Source of the DNA: JAXDLK01 sp034666665
GTDB lineage: Bacteria > Desulfobacterota > Binatia > JACPRU01
NCBI GenBank assembly: GCA_034666665.1
Contig: JAXDLK010000184.1
Span: 1-34,376, forward strand
DNA: 34,376 nt
Direction: 5' to 3'
Made by a program: the position numbers and the translations under genes. Every line of letters begins with the position of its first letter. Within the stretch, counting starts at the first letter, position 1. Below, piece after piece: positions 15,194-22,276 of the stretch. The notes beneath the pieces were generated by a model that was not told the DNA's origin, searched no databases, and saw only the letters and a list, made by a program, of their open reading frames with translations.

Positions 15194-15222
15194 TTGAATC
15201 GGCCGACCTCGGCTGGTATCTC
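15194..15222 (+). promoter_or_regulatory. Candidate ileS promoter
   Basis: TTGAAT (15194-15199), 17-bp spacer, TATCTC (15217-15222), only 9 nt before the proposed GTG start, implying a leaderless or nearly leaderless ileS mRNA. Confidence 0.35.
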
Positions 15223-15231
15223 CGCACGACC

Positions 15232-18051
15232 GTGCACGGTGCGCCGAAAGAACCCTCCGCTCCCGCCGATTACAAGAGCACTCTGAACCTGCCGCGCACC
15301 GATTTTCCGATGCGCGGGAACCTGCCGAAACGGGAGCCGGCGATTCTCCGCCGTTGGGAAGAGATCGGACTGTACGAACGCTTGCAGCGCTCGCGTGAGG
15401 GAAGCCCCTCGTTCGTCTTGCACGACGGGCCGCCGTACGCGAACGGCAACATTCACATCGGGCACACGCTGAACAAGGTCCTCAAGGACGTGGTCGTCAA
15501 GTTCCGGGTGATGAGCGGCTGGCGGTCGCCGTACGTCCCCGGATGGGACTGCCACGGTCTGCCGATCGAGCTCCAGGTGGAACGCAGCCTCGGCGGCAAA
15601 GGCATGGTTTCGAAAGCGGAGTTCCGTAGGCTCTGCCGCGAGTACGCCGAGCGTTACGTCAACGTTCAGCGGGAAGAGTTCCGCAGGTTGGGAGTCGTCG
15701 GTGATTGGCTGCGGCCGTATCTGACGATGGCCCCCGGTTACGAAGCGGCGGAAGTACGCGCCTTCGGCCAGTTCCTCGCCGCCGGCGCGATCTACCGGGG
15801 CCGGAAACCCGTCCTCTGGTGCCCTTCCTGCGCCACGGCTTTGGCCGAGGCCGAGGTCGAATACGAAGAGCTGTCCTCGCCGTCGGTCTACGTCTCCTTT
15901 CCGCTGGCGGCACCGTTTCCGGCGCCCCTCGAGCCATTCCGCGGCCGCGAGATCGCGCTCGTGATCTGGACGACGACGCCGTGGACCTTGCCCGCAAACC
16001 TGGCGATCGCGGTGCATCCCGATCTGGAGTACGTGCTGGTCGAGGTTCGCGACCGCCGTTACGTCGTCGCCAAAGGCCTCCTCGAATCGTTCCTCTCGGT
16101 GATCGGCGAAAGGGAGGGCACCATTGTCGCCGAGTTTCCGGGGCGCTCGCTCGAGCGTGCGAAGGCGCGGCATCCGTGGATCGATCGCGATTCGATCGTG
16201 GTGCTCGGAACCCACGTGACGCTGGACGCGGGTACGGGCTGCGTGCACACGGCGCCCGGACACGGTCAGGAGGACTACGAGGTCGGACTGCAATACGGTC
16301 TCGACACGTACGCTCCGGTGGATGCGCGTGGCCGCTTCACCTCCGACGTCGAGGAGTTCGCCGGGCAATTCGTCTTCGACGCCGACGGGGAGATCCTCGC
16401 CCGCCTGCGTGAAAACGGCCGGCTCCTGAAGGCCGAACGCGTGACACACAGCTACCCACACTGCTGGCGTTGCAAGAACCCGGTCATCTTCCGGGCGACG
16501 GATCAGTGGTTCGTCTCGATGGAGAAGAACGATCTCCGCGGGCGGGCGCTCGCCGAAATCGATCGGGTGCGCTGGATTCCCTCCTGGGGGCGCGACCGGA
16601 TCCGCGGGATGATGGAGGCCCGCCCGGACTGGTGCATCTCGCGGCAGCGTACCTGGGGCGTGCCCATCGTCGCATTCTACTGTCAGAAGTGCCGTGCTCC
16701 CCTCGCCACTCCGGAGATCGCGGAGCGGGTCGCCGCGGTCTTCGAGCGCGAGGGCGCCGACGCGTGGTTCGTCCATCCGGCGAGCGATCTGCTGCCGGCG
16801 GGGACCGCCTGTGCTGCCTGCGGCGGCCGGGAGTTCGTCAAGGAGGAAGACATCCTCGACGTATGGTTCGATTCCGGCCTGAGCCACTTGGCCGTGCTCG
16901 AGCAGCGGCCGGAGCTGCGTTCGCCGGCCGACCTCTACCTCGAGGGGAGCGACCAGCACCGCGGGTGGTTTCACACCGCACTCCTGACGTCGATCGTGAC
17001 GCGCGGGCGTGCTCCGTACGATGCGGTGCTCACCCATGGGTTCACCGTCGACGCGACCGGCCGCAAGATGTCGAAGTCCCTCGGCAACGTGATCGCTCCG
17101 CAGGACGTCGTCGAGAAGCTCGGAGCCGAGATCCTCAGACTCTGGGTTGCCGCCGAGGACTATCGCGACGACATCCGCATCTCGGACGAGATCGTAGGGC
17201 GTCTCGTCGAGGCGTTTCGGCGGATCCGCAACACGGCTCGGTTCCTGATCGCGAATCTCTACGACTTCGATCCGGCGGCGCACGCGGTTTCGCCGGGCGA
17301 GCTCGCGGAGCTCGACCGGTGGATCCTCGATCGGCTGCAGCGCCTGGTCGGTCGCTGCACTCAGGCCTACCTCGACTACGACTTTCACGTCGTCGTGCAC
17401 GCGCTCAACAACTTCTGCAGCGTCGACCTGAGTGCGCTCTACCTGGACGTCGCGAAGGACCGCCTCTATTGCTCCGCGGCCGGCGAGCCCGCCCGACGCG
17501 CGGCCCAAACCGCCGCGTGGACGATCCTCGATTCACTCGTCCGCATCATGGCTCCGGTCCTGTCGTTCACGGCCGAAGACGTCTGGAGCCACGTGCCGTA
17601 CGTCGGCGAACGGCCGGAGAGCGTGTTTCTCGCCGACTTCCCCGTGATCCGGAGCGAGCTCGTCGACGACGCCCTGCACGCGACCTACGAGCGGCTGCTC
17701 GAGGTGCGCGCCGCAGTCACCAAGGCGCTGGAGACGGAGCGCCAGCAGGGTCGGATCGGCCACTCGCTCGACGCGCGGGTCAAGCTCGGTTTCGATCCCG
17801 AGGGAGAAATCGCGAGGCTGCTCGGACCGCGGATCGACCAGCTCGATGCGTTCTTCATCGTCTCCGAGGTCGGGTTCGACAGCTCGCTATCCGGAGATCA
17901 CGAGAGCTCCGTGCTTCCGGGTTTACGCGTCCGCGTGGAGCGGGCCGCGCCGCCGAAGTGCGCTCGCTGCTGGACCCACCGGCCGACCGTCGGCTCGAGT
18001 GTCGACCATCCCGACCTGTGCGAACGCTGCGTTCACGCGCTCGCGGCCTAG
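15232..18051 (+). CDS. ileS: Isoleucyl-tRNA synthetase
   Basis: Charges tRNA-Ile with isoleucine and edits valine; cytosolic class Ia synthetase. It has 939 residues, almost exactly the length of the E. coli enzyme. DYKSTLNLPRTDFPMRGNL (13-31) is the conserved start. HIGH is at 75-78 (NGNIHIGHTLNK). Editing domain with WTTTPWTLPAN and GTGCVHTAPGHGQEDY. KMSKS is at 612-616. The C-terminal zinc knuckle is C910/C913 and C930/C933 (CARCWTH...CERC), marking the bacterial type. GTG at 15232 was chosen from this alignment; it has no Shine-Dalgarno. lspA follows 19 bp downstream, a common ileS-lspA operon. Confidence 0.97.
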   Translation: MHGAPKEPSAPADYKSTLNLPRTDFPMRGNLPKREPAILRRWEEIGLYERLQRSREGSPSFVLHDGPPYANGNIHIGHTLNKVLKDVVVKFRVMSGWRSPYVPGWDCHGLPIELQVERSLGGKGMVSKAEFRRLCREYAERYVNVQREEFRRLGVVGDWLRPYLTMAPGYEAAEVRAFGQFLAAGAIYRGRKPVLWCPSCATALAEAEVEYEELSSPSVYVSFPLAAPFPAPLEPFRGREIALVIWTTTPWTLPANLAIAVHPDLEYVLVEVRDRRYVVAKGLLESFLSVIGEREGTIVAEFPGRSLERAKARHPWIDRDSIVVLGTHVTLDAGTGCVHTAPGHGQEDYEVGLQYGLDTYAPVDARGRFTSDVEEFAGQFVFDADGEILARLRENGRLLKAERVTHSYPHCWRCKNPVIFRATDQWFVSMEKNDLRGRALAEIDRVRWIPSWGRDRIRGMMEARPDWCISRQRTWGVPIVAFYCQKCRAPLATPEIAERVAAVFEREGADAWFVHPASDLLPAGTACAACGGREFVKEEDILDVWFDSGLSHLAVLEQRPELRSPADLYLEGSDQHRGWFHTALLTSIVTRGRAPYDAVLTHGFTVDATGRKMSKSLGNVIAPQDVVEKLGAEILRLWVAAEDYRDDIRISDEIVGRLVEAFRRIRNTARFLIANLYDFDPAAHAVSPGELAELDRWILDRLQRLVGRCTQAYLDYDFHVVVHALNNFCSVDLSALYLDVAKDRLYCSAAGEPARRAAQTAAWTILDSLVRIMAPVLSFTAEDVWSHVPYVGERPESVFLADFPVIRSELVDDALHATYERLLEVRAAVTKALETERQQGRIGHSLDARVKLGFDPEGEIARLLGPRIDQLDAFFIVSEVGFDSSLSGDHESSVLPGLRVRVERAAPPKCARCWTHRPTVGSSVDHPDLCERCVHALAA

Positions 18052-18070
18052 AAAGGACCGGAGGCTTCGG

Positions 18071-18580
18071 GTGCGGTGGGGGGCGTCCTTCCTCGCGACG
18101 GCGCTTGCAGTGCTCGTCGCCGACCAGCTGACGAAAGCCGCGATCGTCGCGACGCTGCCGCTCCACGACTCGATCACGATCCTGCCGGGCTTCTTCGACA
18201 TCGTTCACGTCCGCAACCCCGGCGCCGCGTTCAGTGTATTCGCGGCTGCGCCCGAGTGGTTTCGTGGACCCTTCTTCGTGATCGTCACCGTTGCCGCCGT
18301 CATCGTCCTCGTGATGGTGGCGGCGCGCCTGGAACCACATGACCGCTTCCTCCGCGTCGCGCTCGGAGCGATTCTCGGTGGTGCTCTCGGGAACCTCGTC
18401 GATCGTCTCGCCTACGGGGAAGTCGTCGATTTCGTCGACGTCCACTGGCGAGATCTCCACTGGCCCGCGTTCAACGTCGCCGATTCCAGCATCACGCTGG
18501 CCGTTGCGGCCGTCATCGCGCACTCGCTCTTCTTTGCCGACCGCGCGTCAAAGGCGCCCGGGCGCAGCGCGTCGCCTTGA
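18071..18580 (+). CDS. lspA: Lipoprotein signal peptidase (signal peptidase II)
   Basis: Inner-membrane aspartyl protease that removes the signal peptide of diacylated prolipoproteins. It has 169 residues and four hydrophobic segments (about 5-22, 66-85, 95-111, 140-155). The family motifs are visible: ADQLTKAAI (17-25), NPGAAFSVF (49-57), GNLVDRLAYGEVVDFVDVHW (107-126) with catalytic D120, and FNVADSSI (135-142) with catalytic D138. GTG at 18071 follows GGAGG with 7-nt spacing. Its TGA (18578-18580) lies inside the -35 box of the next promoter. Confidence 0.95.
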   Translation: MRWGASFLATALAVLVADQLTKAAIVATLPLHDSITILPGFFDIVHVRNPGAAFSVFAAAPEWFRGPFFVIVTVAAVIVLVMVAARLEPHDRFLRVALGAILGGALGNLVDRLAYGEVVDFVDVHWRDLHWPAFNVADSSITLAVAAVIAHSLFFADRASKAPGRSASP

Positions 18581-18605
18581 CCCCCCGCACTCGCAACATT
18601 AGGAT
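18577..18605 (+). promoter_or_regulatory. Promoter of the glycine-zipper genes
   Basis: TTGACC (18577-18582), 17-bp spacer, TAGGAT (18600-18605). The lspA stop TGA is embedded in the -35 box. Leader of about 50 nt before the first glycine-zipper ATG. Confidence 0.6.
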
Positions 18606-18660
18606 CTACATCGTGTTCCCTTCCGTGAGGGCGGAGACAAACCCCTCAGGAGGAACGCAG

Positions 18661-18918
18661 ATGAAGCGCACAGCTTCGGGAATCACGCTCGGCTCCATGG
18701 CAATGACTCTTCTGCTCGCCGCATGCGCCTCCGGTCCACTCACCGGCCGGGAGAAAGGTGCCCTTGCCGGGGGAGCGCTCGGCGCCGGGACCGGTGCCAT
18801 CATCGGGCATCAGAGCGGCCACAAGGGCAAAGGTGCGGTGATCGGTGGCGCGGCAGGAGCCTTGGGGGGCGCGATCATCGGCGACCAGATGGATGCGCAG
18901 CGGCGGTCGGAGTACTAG
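18661..18918 (+). CDS. Glycine-zipper lipoprotein 1
   Basis: An 85-residue protein with a lipoprotein signal (lipobox LLAAC, lipidation near residue 22), then SGPLTGREKGALAGG and two glycine-zipper helices (GALGAGTGAIIGHQSGH and GAVIGGAAGALGGAIIGDQ). Glycine-zipper (YMGG/SlyB-like) lipoproteins are small outer-membrane or periplasmic proteins that pack or oligomerise in membranes. ATG at 18661 has AGGAGGA about 7 nt upstream. It is the simplest member of a tandem set of three related genes, with long stretches of near-identical DNA shared with gene 2 (e.g. GGTGCCATCATCGGGCATCA). Confidence 0.85.
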   Translation: MKRTASGITLGSMAMTLLLAACASGPLTGREKGALAGGALGAGTGAIIGHQSGHKGKGAVIGGAAGALGGAIIGDQMDAQRRSEY

Positions 18919-18940
18919 CCGGCCGATCCGGAGGAGTCAC

Positions 18941-19291
18941 ATGCCTAGCAAGACGTTTTGGGTCGGCCTTTCGCTCCTGTTCCTCTCGGCATGCGCTTCG
19001 GGCGGTTTGACGGGCCGCGAGAAGGGGGCGCTCGGCGGCGGCGCGCTCGGAGCCGGTGCGGGTGCCATCATCGGGCATCAGACCGGCCACGCAGGCGCCG
19101 GCGCGGCAATCGGCGGTGCACTCGGAGCGCTCACGGGCGCCGTCATCGGTGACCAGTCGGAGGCACAGAGCCAGCGCGCGGGTCAACTCGAGCAACAGAG
19201 CACGGAGCAGCAGCGAGAGCTCGAGCGTCAACGTCGCGAGATCGAAGATCTGAAGCGCGACCGCGAAACCGACGATTACGAGCGCTATTAG
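18941..19291 (+). CDS. Glycine-zipper lipoprotein 2 with coiled-coil tail
   Basis: A 116-residue protein with lipobox LFLSAC (lipidation near residue 18), the same SGGLTGREKGALGGG start, two glycine-zipper helices (GAGAGAIIGHQTGHAGAG, GALTGAVIGDQ) and a new tail of about 45 residues rich in Q, E and R (QLEQQSTEQQRELERQRREIEDL) that should form a coiled coil. ATG at 18941 has GGAGGAG about 4 nt upstream and lies 22 bp after gene 1. A stem-loop at 19323-19360 follows, so genes 1 and 2 form one unit and gene 3 may be attenuated or separate. Confidence 0.85.
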   Translation: MPSKTFWVGLSLLFLSACASGGLTGREKGALGGGALGAGAGAIIGHQTGHAGAGAAIGGALGALTGAVIGDQSEAQSQRAGQLEQQSTEQQRELERQRREIEDLKRDRETDDYERY

Positions 19292-19322
19292 ACCCGTCGT
19301 CCGTCACCCGTCGCTTTCCTCT

Positions 19323-19360
19323 ACCGGCCGGTGAGCCATGCTCACCCGGCCGGTTTCGTT
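19323..19360 (+). terminator. Stem-loop with T-rich tail between glycine-zipper genes 2 and 3
   Basis: Arms ACCGGCCGGTGAGC (19323-19336) and GCTCACCCGGCCGGT (19340-19354), pairing with one bulged C around a 3-nt loop, followed by TTCGTT. It is a strong terminator or attenuator before the OmpA-domain gene. Confidence 0.65.
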
Positions 19361-19372
19361 CGAGGTCTCCCC

Positions 19373-20080
19373 ATGTCGAAACGCGGTCCGTTCCTCCTCC
19401 TCGCTCTGCTCCTCTCTGCCTGCAGCGGTCCTCCGAGCAAGCGCGAAACCGGCGCGTTGGGCGGGGCTGCCCTCGGGGCGCTCGCGGGAGCAGTGATCGG
19501 ACATCAGACCGGCAACGCCGCAGCGGGTGCGGCGATCGGCGGCGCGCTCGGGGGCGTCGGAGGCGCCGTCGCGGGCGACCAGATCCAGGCCGGCGACCAG
19601 CGCCTCGATGAACGGGAGAAAACGCTTCGGCAGCAGCAGGAAGAGCTCGCGCGAAACCGTGCGCTCATCGAGGAGCTGAAACGCAAGAAGCTCGACGTGC
19701 GCGAAACCGATCGCGGCGTGGTGGTGAACCTTCCGGACATCCTGTTCCAGTTCAACCGATCCGATCTGGCGACCGGCGCGCGCGGCAAAATCCGCGACAT
19801 CGCCGACGTCCTCGATTCGCCGGAAGTCAGCAGGCGTCACGTGTCCGTCGAGGGACACACGGATTCGGTCGGTAGCGACGAGTACAACCAGAGGCTCTCC
19901 GAACGTCGGGCGGAGGCGGTGGCGAGCGCGCTCCGCGACGCGGGCGTGAGTGATCGGCGCCTCGATACGCGGGGATTCGGTGAGAAGTACCCGATCGCGC
20001 CCAACGAGACGTCGAGCGGCAAAGACGATCCCGCCGGTCGGGCGAAGAACCGCCGGGTCGAAGTCATCATCGAGAACTGA
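19373..20080 (+). CDS. Glycine-zipper lipoprotein 3 with OmpA C-terminal domain
   Basis: A 235-residue protein. Lipobox LLLSAC (lipidation near residue 17), glycine-zipper region (GALGGAALGALAGAVIGHQTGN, GGVGGAVAGDQ), a coiled-coil segment (RLDEREKTLRQQQEELARNRALIEEL), then an OmpA/MotB domain: VVVNLPDILFQFNRSDL, VEGHTDSVGSDEYNQRLSERRAEAV and GFGEKYPIAPNETSSGKDDPAGRAKNRRVEVII. The domain binds peptidoglycan, so the protein should link outer membrane to cell wall. ATG at 19373 is chosen for the lipobox; GAGG lies about 6-9 nt upstream. It combines the parts of genes 1 and 2 plus one more domain. Confidence 0.92.
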   Translation: MSKRGPFLLLALLLSACSGPPSKRETGALGGAALGALAGAVIGHQTGNAAAGAAIGGALGGVGGAVAGDQIQAGDQRLDEREKTLRQQQEELARNRALIEELKRKKLDVRETDRGVVVNLPDILFQFNRSDLATGARGKIRDIADVLDSPEVSRRHVSVEGHTDSVGSDEYNQRLSERRAEAVASALRDAGVSDRRLDTRGFGEKYPIAPNETSSGKDDPAGRAKNRRVEVIIEN

Positions 20081-20157
20081 TCGCGCGACGCCGAAGAGGT
20101 CGGCCGGACGCGTCACCGGCTCGACGAATCCCAAACGTCACCCGGGCCATATTTTTC

Positions 20158-20186
20158 TTGACTCGCCGCCTACGCCTCCTTACAAA
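20158..20186 (+). promoter_or_regulatory. Promoter of the two zinc-ribbon genes
   Basis: TTGACT (20158-20163), 17-bp spacer, TACAAA (20181-20186), preceded by an AT-rich ATATTTTTC. Predicted start of RNA near 20193, giving a leader of about 100 nt. Confidence 0.65.
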
Positions 20187-20226
20187 GAGCGGTTATCCGG
20201 TGCCGGTTTTCGAGAGCGGCTCGCGC

Positions 20227-20272
20227 CTCCTCTCGTGAGACCCACCCGTTCGTAGAACGCTCACGCGAGGAG
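20227..20272 (+). promoter_or_regulatory. Structured 5' leader (branched hairpin) before the zinc-ribbon genes
   Basis: Outer arms CTCCTCTCGTGAG (20227-20239) and CTCACGCGAGGAG (20260-20272) pair with one mismatch. Nested inside is a perfect 5-bp hairpin CGTTC-GTA-GAACG (20247-20259). The structure ends 7 nt before the GGAGGA ribosome site of the gene at 20293, and the left arm carries CCTCCT, which could also pair with that site. It may control translation. Confidence 0.5.
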
Positions 20273-20292
20273 CGATCCAGGAGGAAAGTCAG

Positions 20293-20460
20293 ATGGCAGA
20301 GAAGAAGGCGAAAACGGCGGAGAAGAGCACCTCTTCCATGAAGCATTCCTGTCCGAGCTGCGGGGCCGAAAGCCGCGTCGCGTACTACACCGGGTTCGGA
20401 AAGCGCGGGTACTTCTGGTCCTGCGACAAGAGCTGCGGGTACACGGAGCGAGCTCGCTGA
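20293..20460 (+). CDS. Very small zinc-ribbon protein
   Basis: A 55-residue protein with a Lys-rich start (MAEKKAKTAEKSTSSMK), then one zinc-binding unit, C20/C23 (CPSCGAESRVAYYTGFGKRG) and C44/C48 (WSCDKSCGYTERAR). The layout resembles single zinc ribbons of topoisomerase or ribosome-associated proteins, but no named family is assigned. ATG at 20293 has a strong AGGAGGA about 8 nt upstream. A promoter and a structured leader precede it, and the second zinc-ribbon gene follows 28 bp downstream, so the pair is probably one operon. Confidence 0.75.
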   Translation: MAEKKAKTAEKSTSSMKHSCPSCGAESRVAYYTGFGKRGYFWSCDKSCGYTERAR

Positions 20461-20488
20461 CGTCCGGAAGAGGGGACGAGAAACAAAC

Positions 20489-20863
20489 ATGGGGCGGACT
20501 CGCAAGAAGGACAAAAACAAGAAGAGCTTCAGCATCTTCGAGGACGAGGAAGCCTCGGACGTCACCGAGGACGAGGACCTGCCGAAGGACGAGGCGGGCC
20601 GCCGCAAGATCAAGCGTCAGTACAGCGAGCTTCTCGGCATTCGTATCGAGAAGCTCAAGGGACGGATCCTCAATCGCGAGCGGATCAACAAGACGATCGA
20701 GGGCGTCTATTTCATTTGCGTCGACTGCAAGAAGGTCTGCCACAACATGGACGACGGTCTCGTTGAAGATCCGAACAACGTAGAAAATCTCTGCGGCCAG
20801 TGTGCGAAGAATCGCGGCCTTCCGAACCCGCCGTCGGGCAAGGGCCGCGCTGCCGCCGCCTGA
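20489..20863 (+). CDS. Small Cys-rich zinc-ribbon protein with acidic/basic N-terminus
   Basis: A 124-residue protein. It starts with a basic MGRTRKKDKNKKS patch, followed by an acidic stretch (FEDEEASDVTEDEDLPKDE), a helical basic region (KIKRQYSELLGIRIEKLKGRILNRERI), then a zinc-binding unit with C77/C80, extra C84, and C102/C105 (CVDCKKVC...LCGQCAK). Charged tails plus a zinc ribbon suggest nucleic-acid or ribosome contact, which is inference. ATG at 20489 has GAAGAGGGGA about 12 nt upstream. Its TGA lies in a dyad that also covers the cofC stop. Confidence 0.75.
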   Translation: MGRTRKKDKNKKSFSIFEDEEASDVTEDEDLPKDEAGRRKIKRQYSELLGIRIEKLKGRILNRERINKTIEGVYFICVDCKKVCHNMDDGLVEDPNNVENLCGQCAKNRGLPNPPSGKGRAAAA

Positions 20864-20894
20864 CGACTGCGACGGCCCAAGGGGGGCTCGTCAG
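20860..20894. terminator. Inverted repeat spanning both convergent stop codons
   Basis: CTGACGA (20860-20866) and TCGTCAG (20888-20894) pair perfectly, with GGCCC/GGG pairing possible inside. Each arm contains the TGA stop of one convergent gene (plus zinc ribbon, minus cofC). No T run. Confidence 0.4.
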
Positions 20895-21544
20895 ATCGGA
20901 CCGGCGGGCGTGAGGCAGATCCGCTGCGCCGCGGCCAGCGTTCGCGACGGACGGAACGTGTGAGTGAGCGCTTGCAGGTCCGCCACCGTGTCCACGTCGA
21001 AGCCGATTCCGGGAAGGTCCAGCACGTCAACGCTGGTGCCGGCCGCGCTCGCCGCATCGAGGTGGCCCTGAAAGCTCCGCCCCCCGAAACGTGTCGGCAC
21101 GACTTCCGGCGGTCTGCGAAAGAGCGCGTTCGTGCCGAGGCCCTCGTGAGATCGCACGAGGCGCACGTGTGGACCCGCGGGTAGTTCCGCGTAGAGCGCC
21201 TCCACCTCATCGACGCTGATCCGCGGCAGGTCCGAGAGTACGATCAGCACCGATGTGGCGCCTCTACCGAGGCACGCTCGGGTACCTAGCGCCGCGGCAC
21301 CGTTCAGCCCCTGTGGAGCTCTCTCGTCCACGACGAAGGTGCCGCGGCTGTCGGCGAGCCCGATCAGCATCGGATCGCATGTCACGACCGCGACCACGTC
21401 CACGCTGGGGGCTTCGATCAGGCACTCGAGCACGTCGTGGAACATCGCCAGCGCGACGGACCGGCGGTCGACGTCCGTGAGGTGCGGCGCCAGCCGGGTC
21501 TTGGCGAGCGCGAGCGGCTTCGTCGGCAGGAGCGCGAAGCGCAT
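20891..21544 (-). CDS. cofC: CofC-type guanylyltransferase (coenzyme F420 biosynthesis)
   Basis: Transfers GMP from GTP to 2-phospholactate or phosphoenolpyruvate to give the activated precursor of coenzyme F420. It has 217 residues. Family marks: MRFALLPTKPLALAKTRLAP at the start (nucleotide-binding loop), VVTCDP, GLNGAAALGTRACLGRG, LIVLSDLPRIS, the GLGTNALFRRPP run and FGGRSFQGHLDAA. The length fits CofC/FbiD. ATG at 21544 lacks a Shine-Dalgarno, and a TATAGT box lies 12 nt upstream, so the mRNA may be nearly leaderless. No other F420 genes (cofD, cofE, cofG/H) are in the window. A related MobA-like nucleotidyltransferase role is the alternative. Confidence 0.87.
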   Translation of the reverse strand: MRFALLPTKPLALAKTRLAPHLTDVDRRSVALAMFHDVLECLIEAPSVDVVAVVTCDPMLIGLADSRGTFVVDERAPQGLNGAAALGTRACLGRGATSVLIVLSDLPRISVDEVEALYAELPAGPHVRLVRSHEGLGTNALFRRPPEVVPTRFGGRSFQGHLDAASAAGTSVDVLDLPGIGFDVDTVADLQALTHTFRPSRTLAAAQRICLTPAGPI

Positions 21545-21554
21545 CTTCGGCGCG

Positions 21555-21585
21555 CGACTATAGTCGAGCGGCGGAAGGCAGTCGA
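21555..21585 (-). promoter_or_regulatory. cofC promoter within a 12-bp palindrome
   Basis: Minus strand: TCGACT (21585-21580), 17-bp spacer, TATAGT (21562-21557). The -10 lies in the perfect palindrome CGACTATAGTCG (21555-21566), which could be an operator. Only 12 nt separate the -10 from the ATG. Confidence 0.45.
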
Positions 21586-21647
21586 GTTTCCCGCCAACCG
21601 TTTCGCCGACGGCACGGTGCGGTCCCGCCGGCCGCTCGGGCCTTACC

Positions 21648-21676
21648 TTGCGGGTGGATCGTAGTCCCGTTATAAG
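21648..21676 (+). promoter_or_regulatory. Promoter of the rsmD-coaD-aminotransferase operon
   Basis: TTGCGG (21648-21653), 17-bp spacer, TATAAG (21671-21676), about 33 nt before the rsmD ATG. Confidence 0.6.
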
Positions 21677-21709
21677 CGCGCCGCCTCGGGGAGGAGCGAG
21701 GTCGGATCC

Positions 21710-22276
21710 ATGCGCATCACCGGTGGGGCCGCACGCGGGCGGATCCTGAGCGCGCCGCGAGGGCTGCGGGTTCGTCCGACTTCGGACAAGCTCCGCGCGG
21801 CGATTTTCGACATCCTGGGAGCGCGGGATCTGGTCGGCGGCAGGCGGGTACTCGATCTTTTTTGCGGAAGCGGCGCGCTGGGCCTCGAAGCGTTGAGCCG
21901 CGGAGCGACCGCGGTGGTCTTCGTGGATGGGAGCGCCGACTCTTGCGGATCGACGGCTCGAAACGTCGAATGCAACGGTTATCTCGATCGTTCGGAGATC
22001 CGACGGCTGACGCTCCCGCAGGGAATCCGTCGTCTCGAAGCCTCGCATTGCTCGTTCGGCGGTGCGTTGCTCGACCCCCCGTACCGGCTTGGGCTCGGCG
22101 CCGCGACTCTCGAGGCGCTCGGATCGAGCTCGCTCCTCGAACCCGGTGCCTGGGCCGTGTGCGAGCACGCTCTCGGCGAGAGCATCGATGAGGTATACGG
22201 ACGCCTCCGCCGTTTCGACGTGCGACGGTACGGATCGACGGGTCTGTCGATCTACCTCTCGGAGGAGGACGGATGA
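21710..22276 (+). CDS. rsmD: 16S rRNA (guanine966-N2)-methyltransferase
   Basis: Methylates G966 of 16S rRNA using S-adenosylmethionine during 30S assembly. It has 188 residues, normal for the family. MRITGGAARGRILSAPRGLRVRPTSDKLRAAIFDIL is the conserved N-terminus; VLDLFCGSGALGLEALSRGA is the SAM-binding loop; LLDPPYRLG is the catalytic D-P-P-Y motif. ATG at 21710 follows GAGGAGCGAGG upstream. The TGA overlaps the coaD ATG (ATGA), and coaD overlaps the aminotransferase (TTGA), so three genes are translationally coupled. Confidence 0.94.
   Translation: MRITGGAARGRILSAPRGLRVRPTSDKLRAAIFDILGARDLVGGRRVLDLFCGSGALGLEALSRGATAVVFVDGSADSCGSTARNVECNGYLDRSEIRRLTLPQGIRRLEASHCSFGGALLDPPYRLGLGAATLEALGSSSLLEPGAWAVCEHALGESIDEVYGRLRRFDVRRYGSTGLSIYLSEEDG

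Noticed and set aside
14922..17508. A long minus-strand open frame running from the MpaB-like gene through ileS
   Set aside because: It is antisense to the clear ileS gene; the sequence is Arg/Asp/Pro-rich without domain features. Only the part below about 14919 is a gene.
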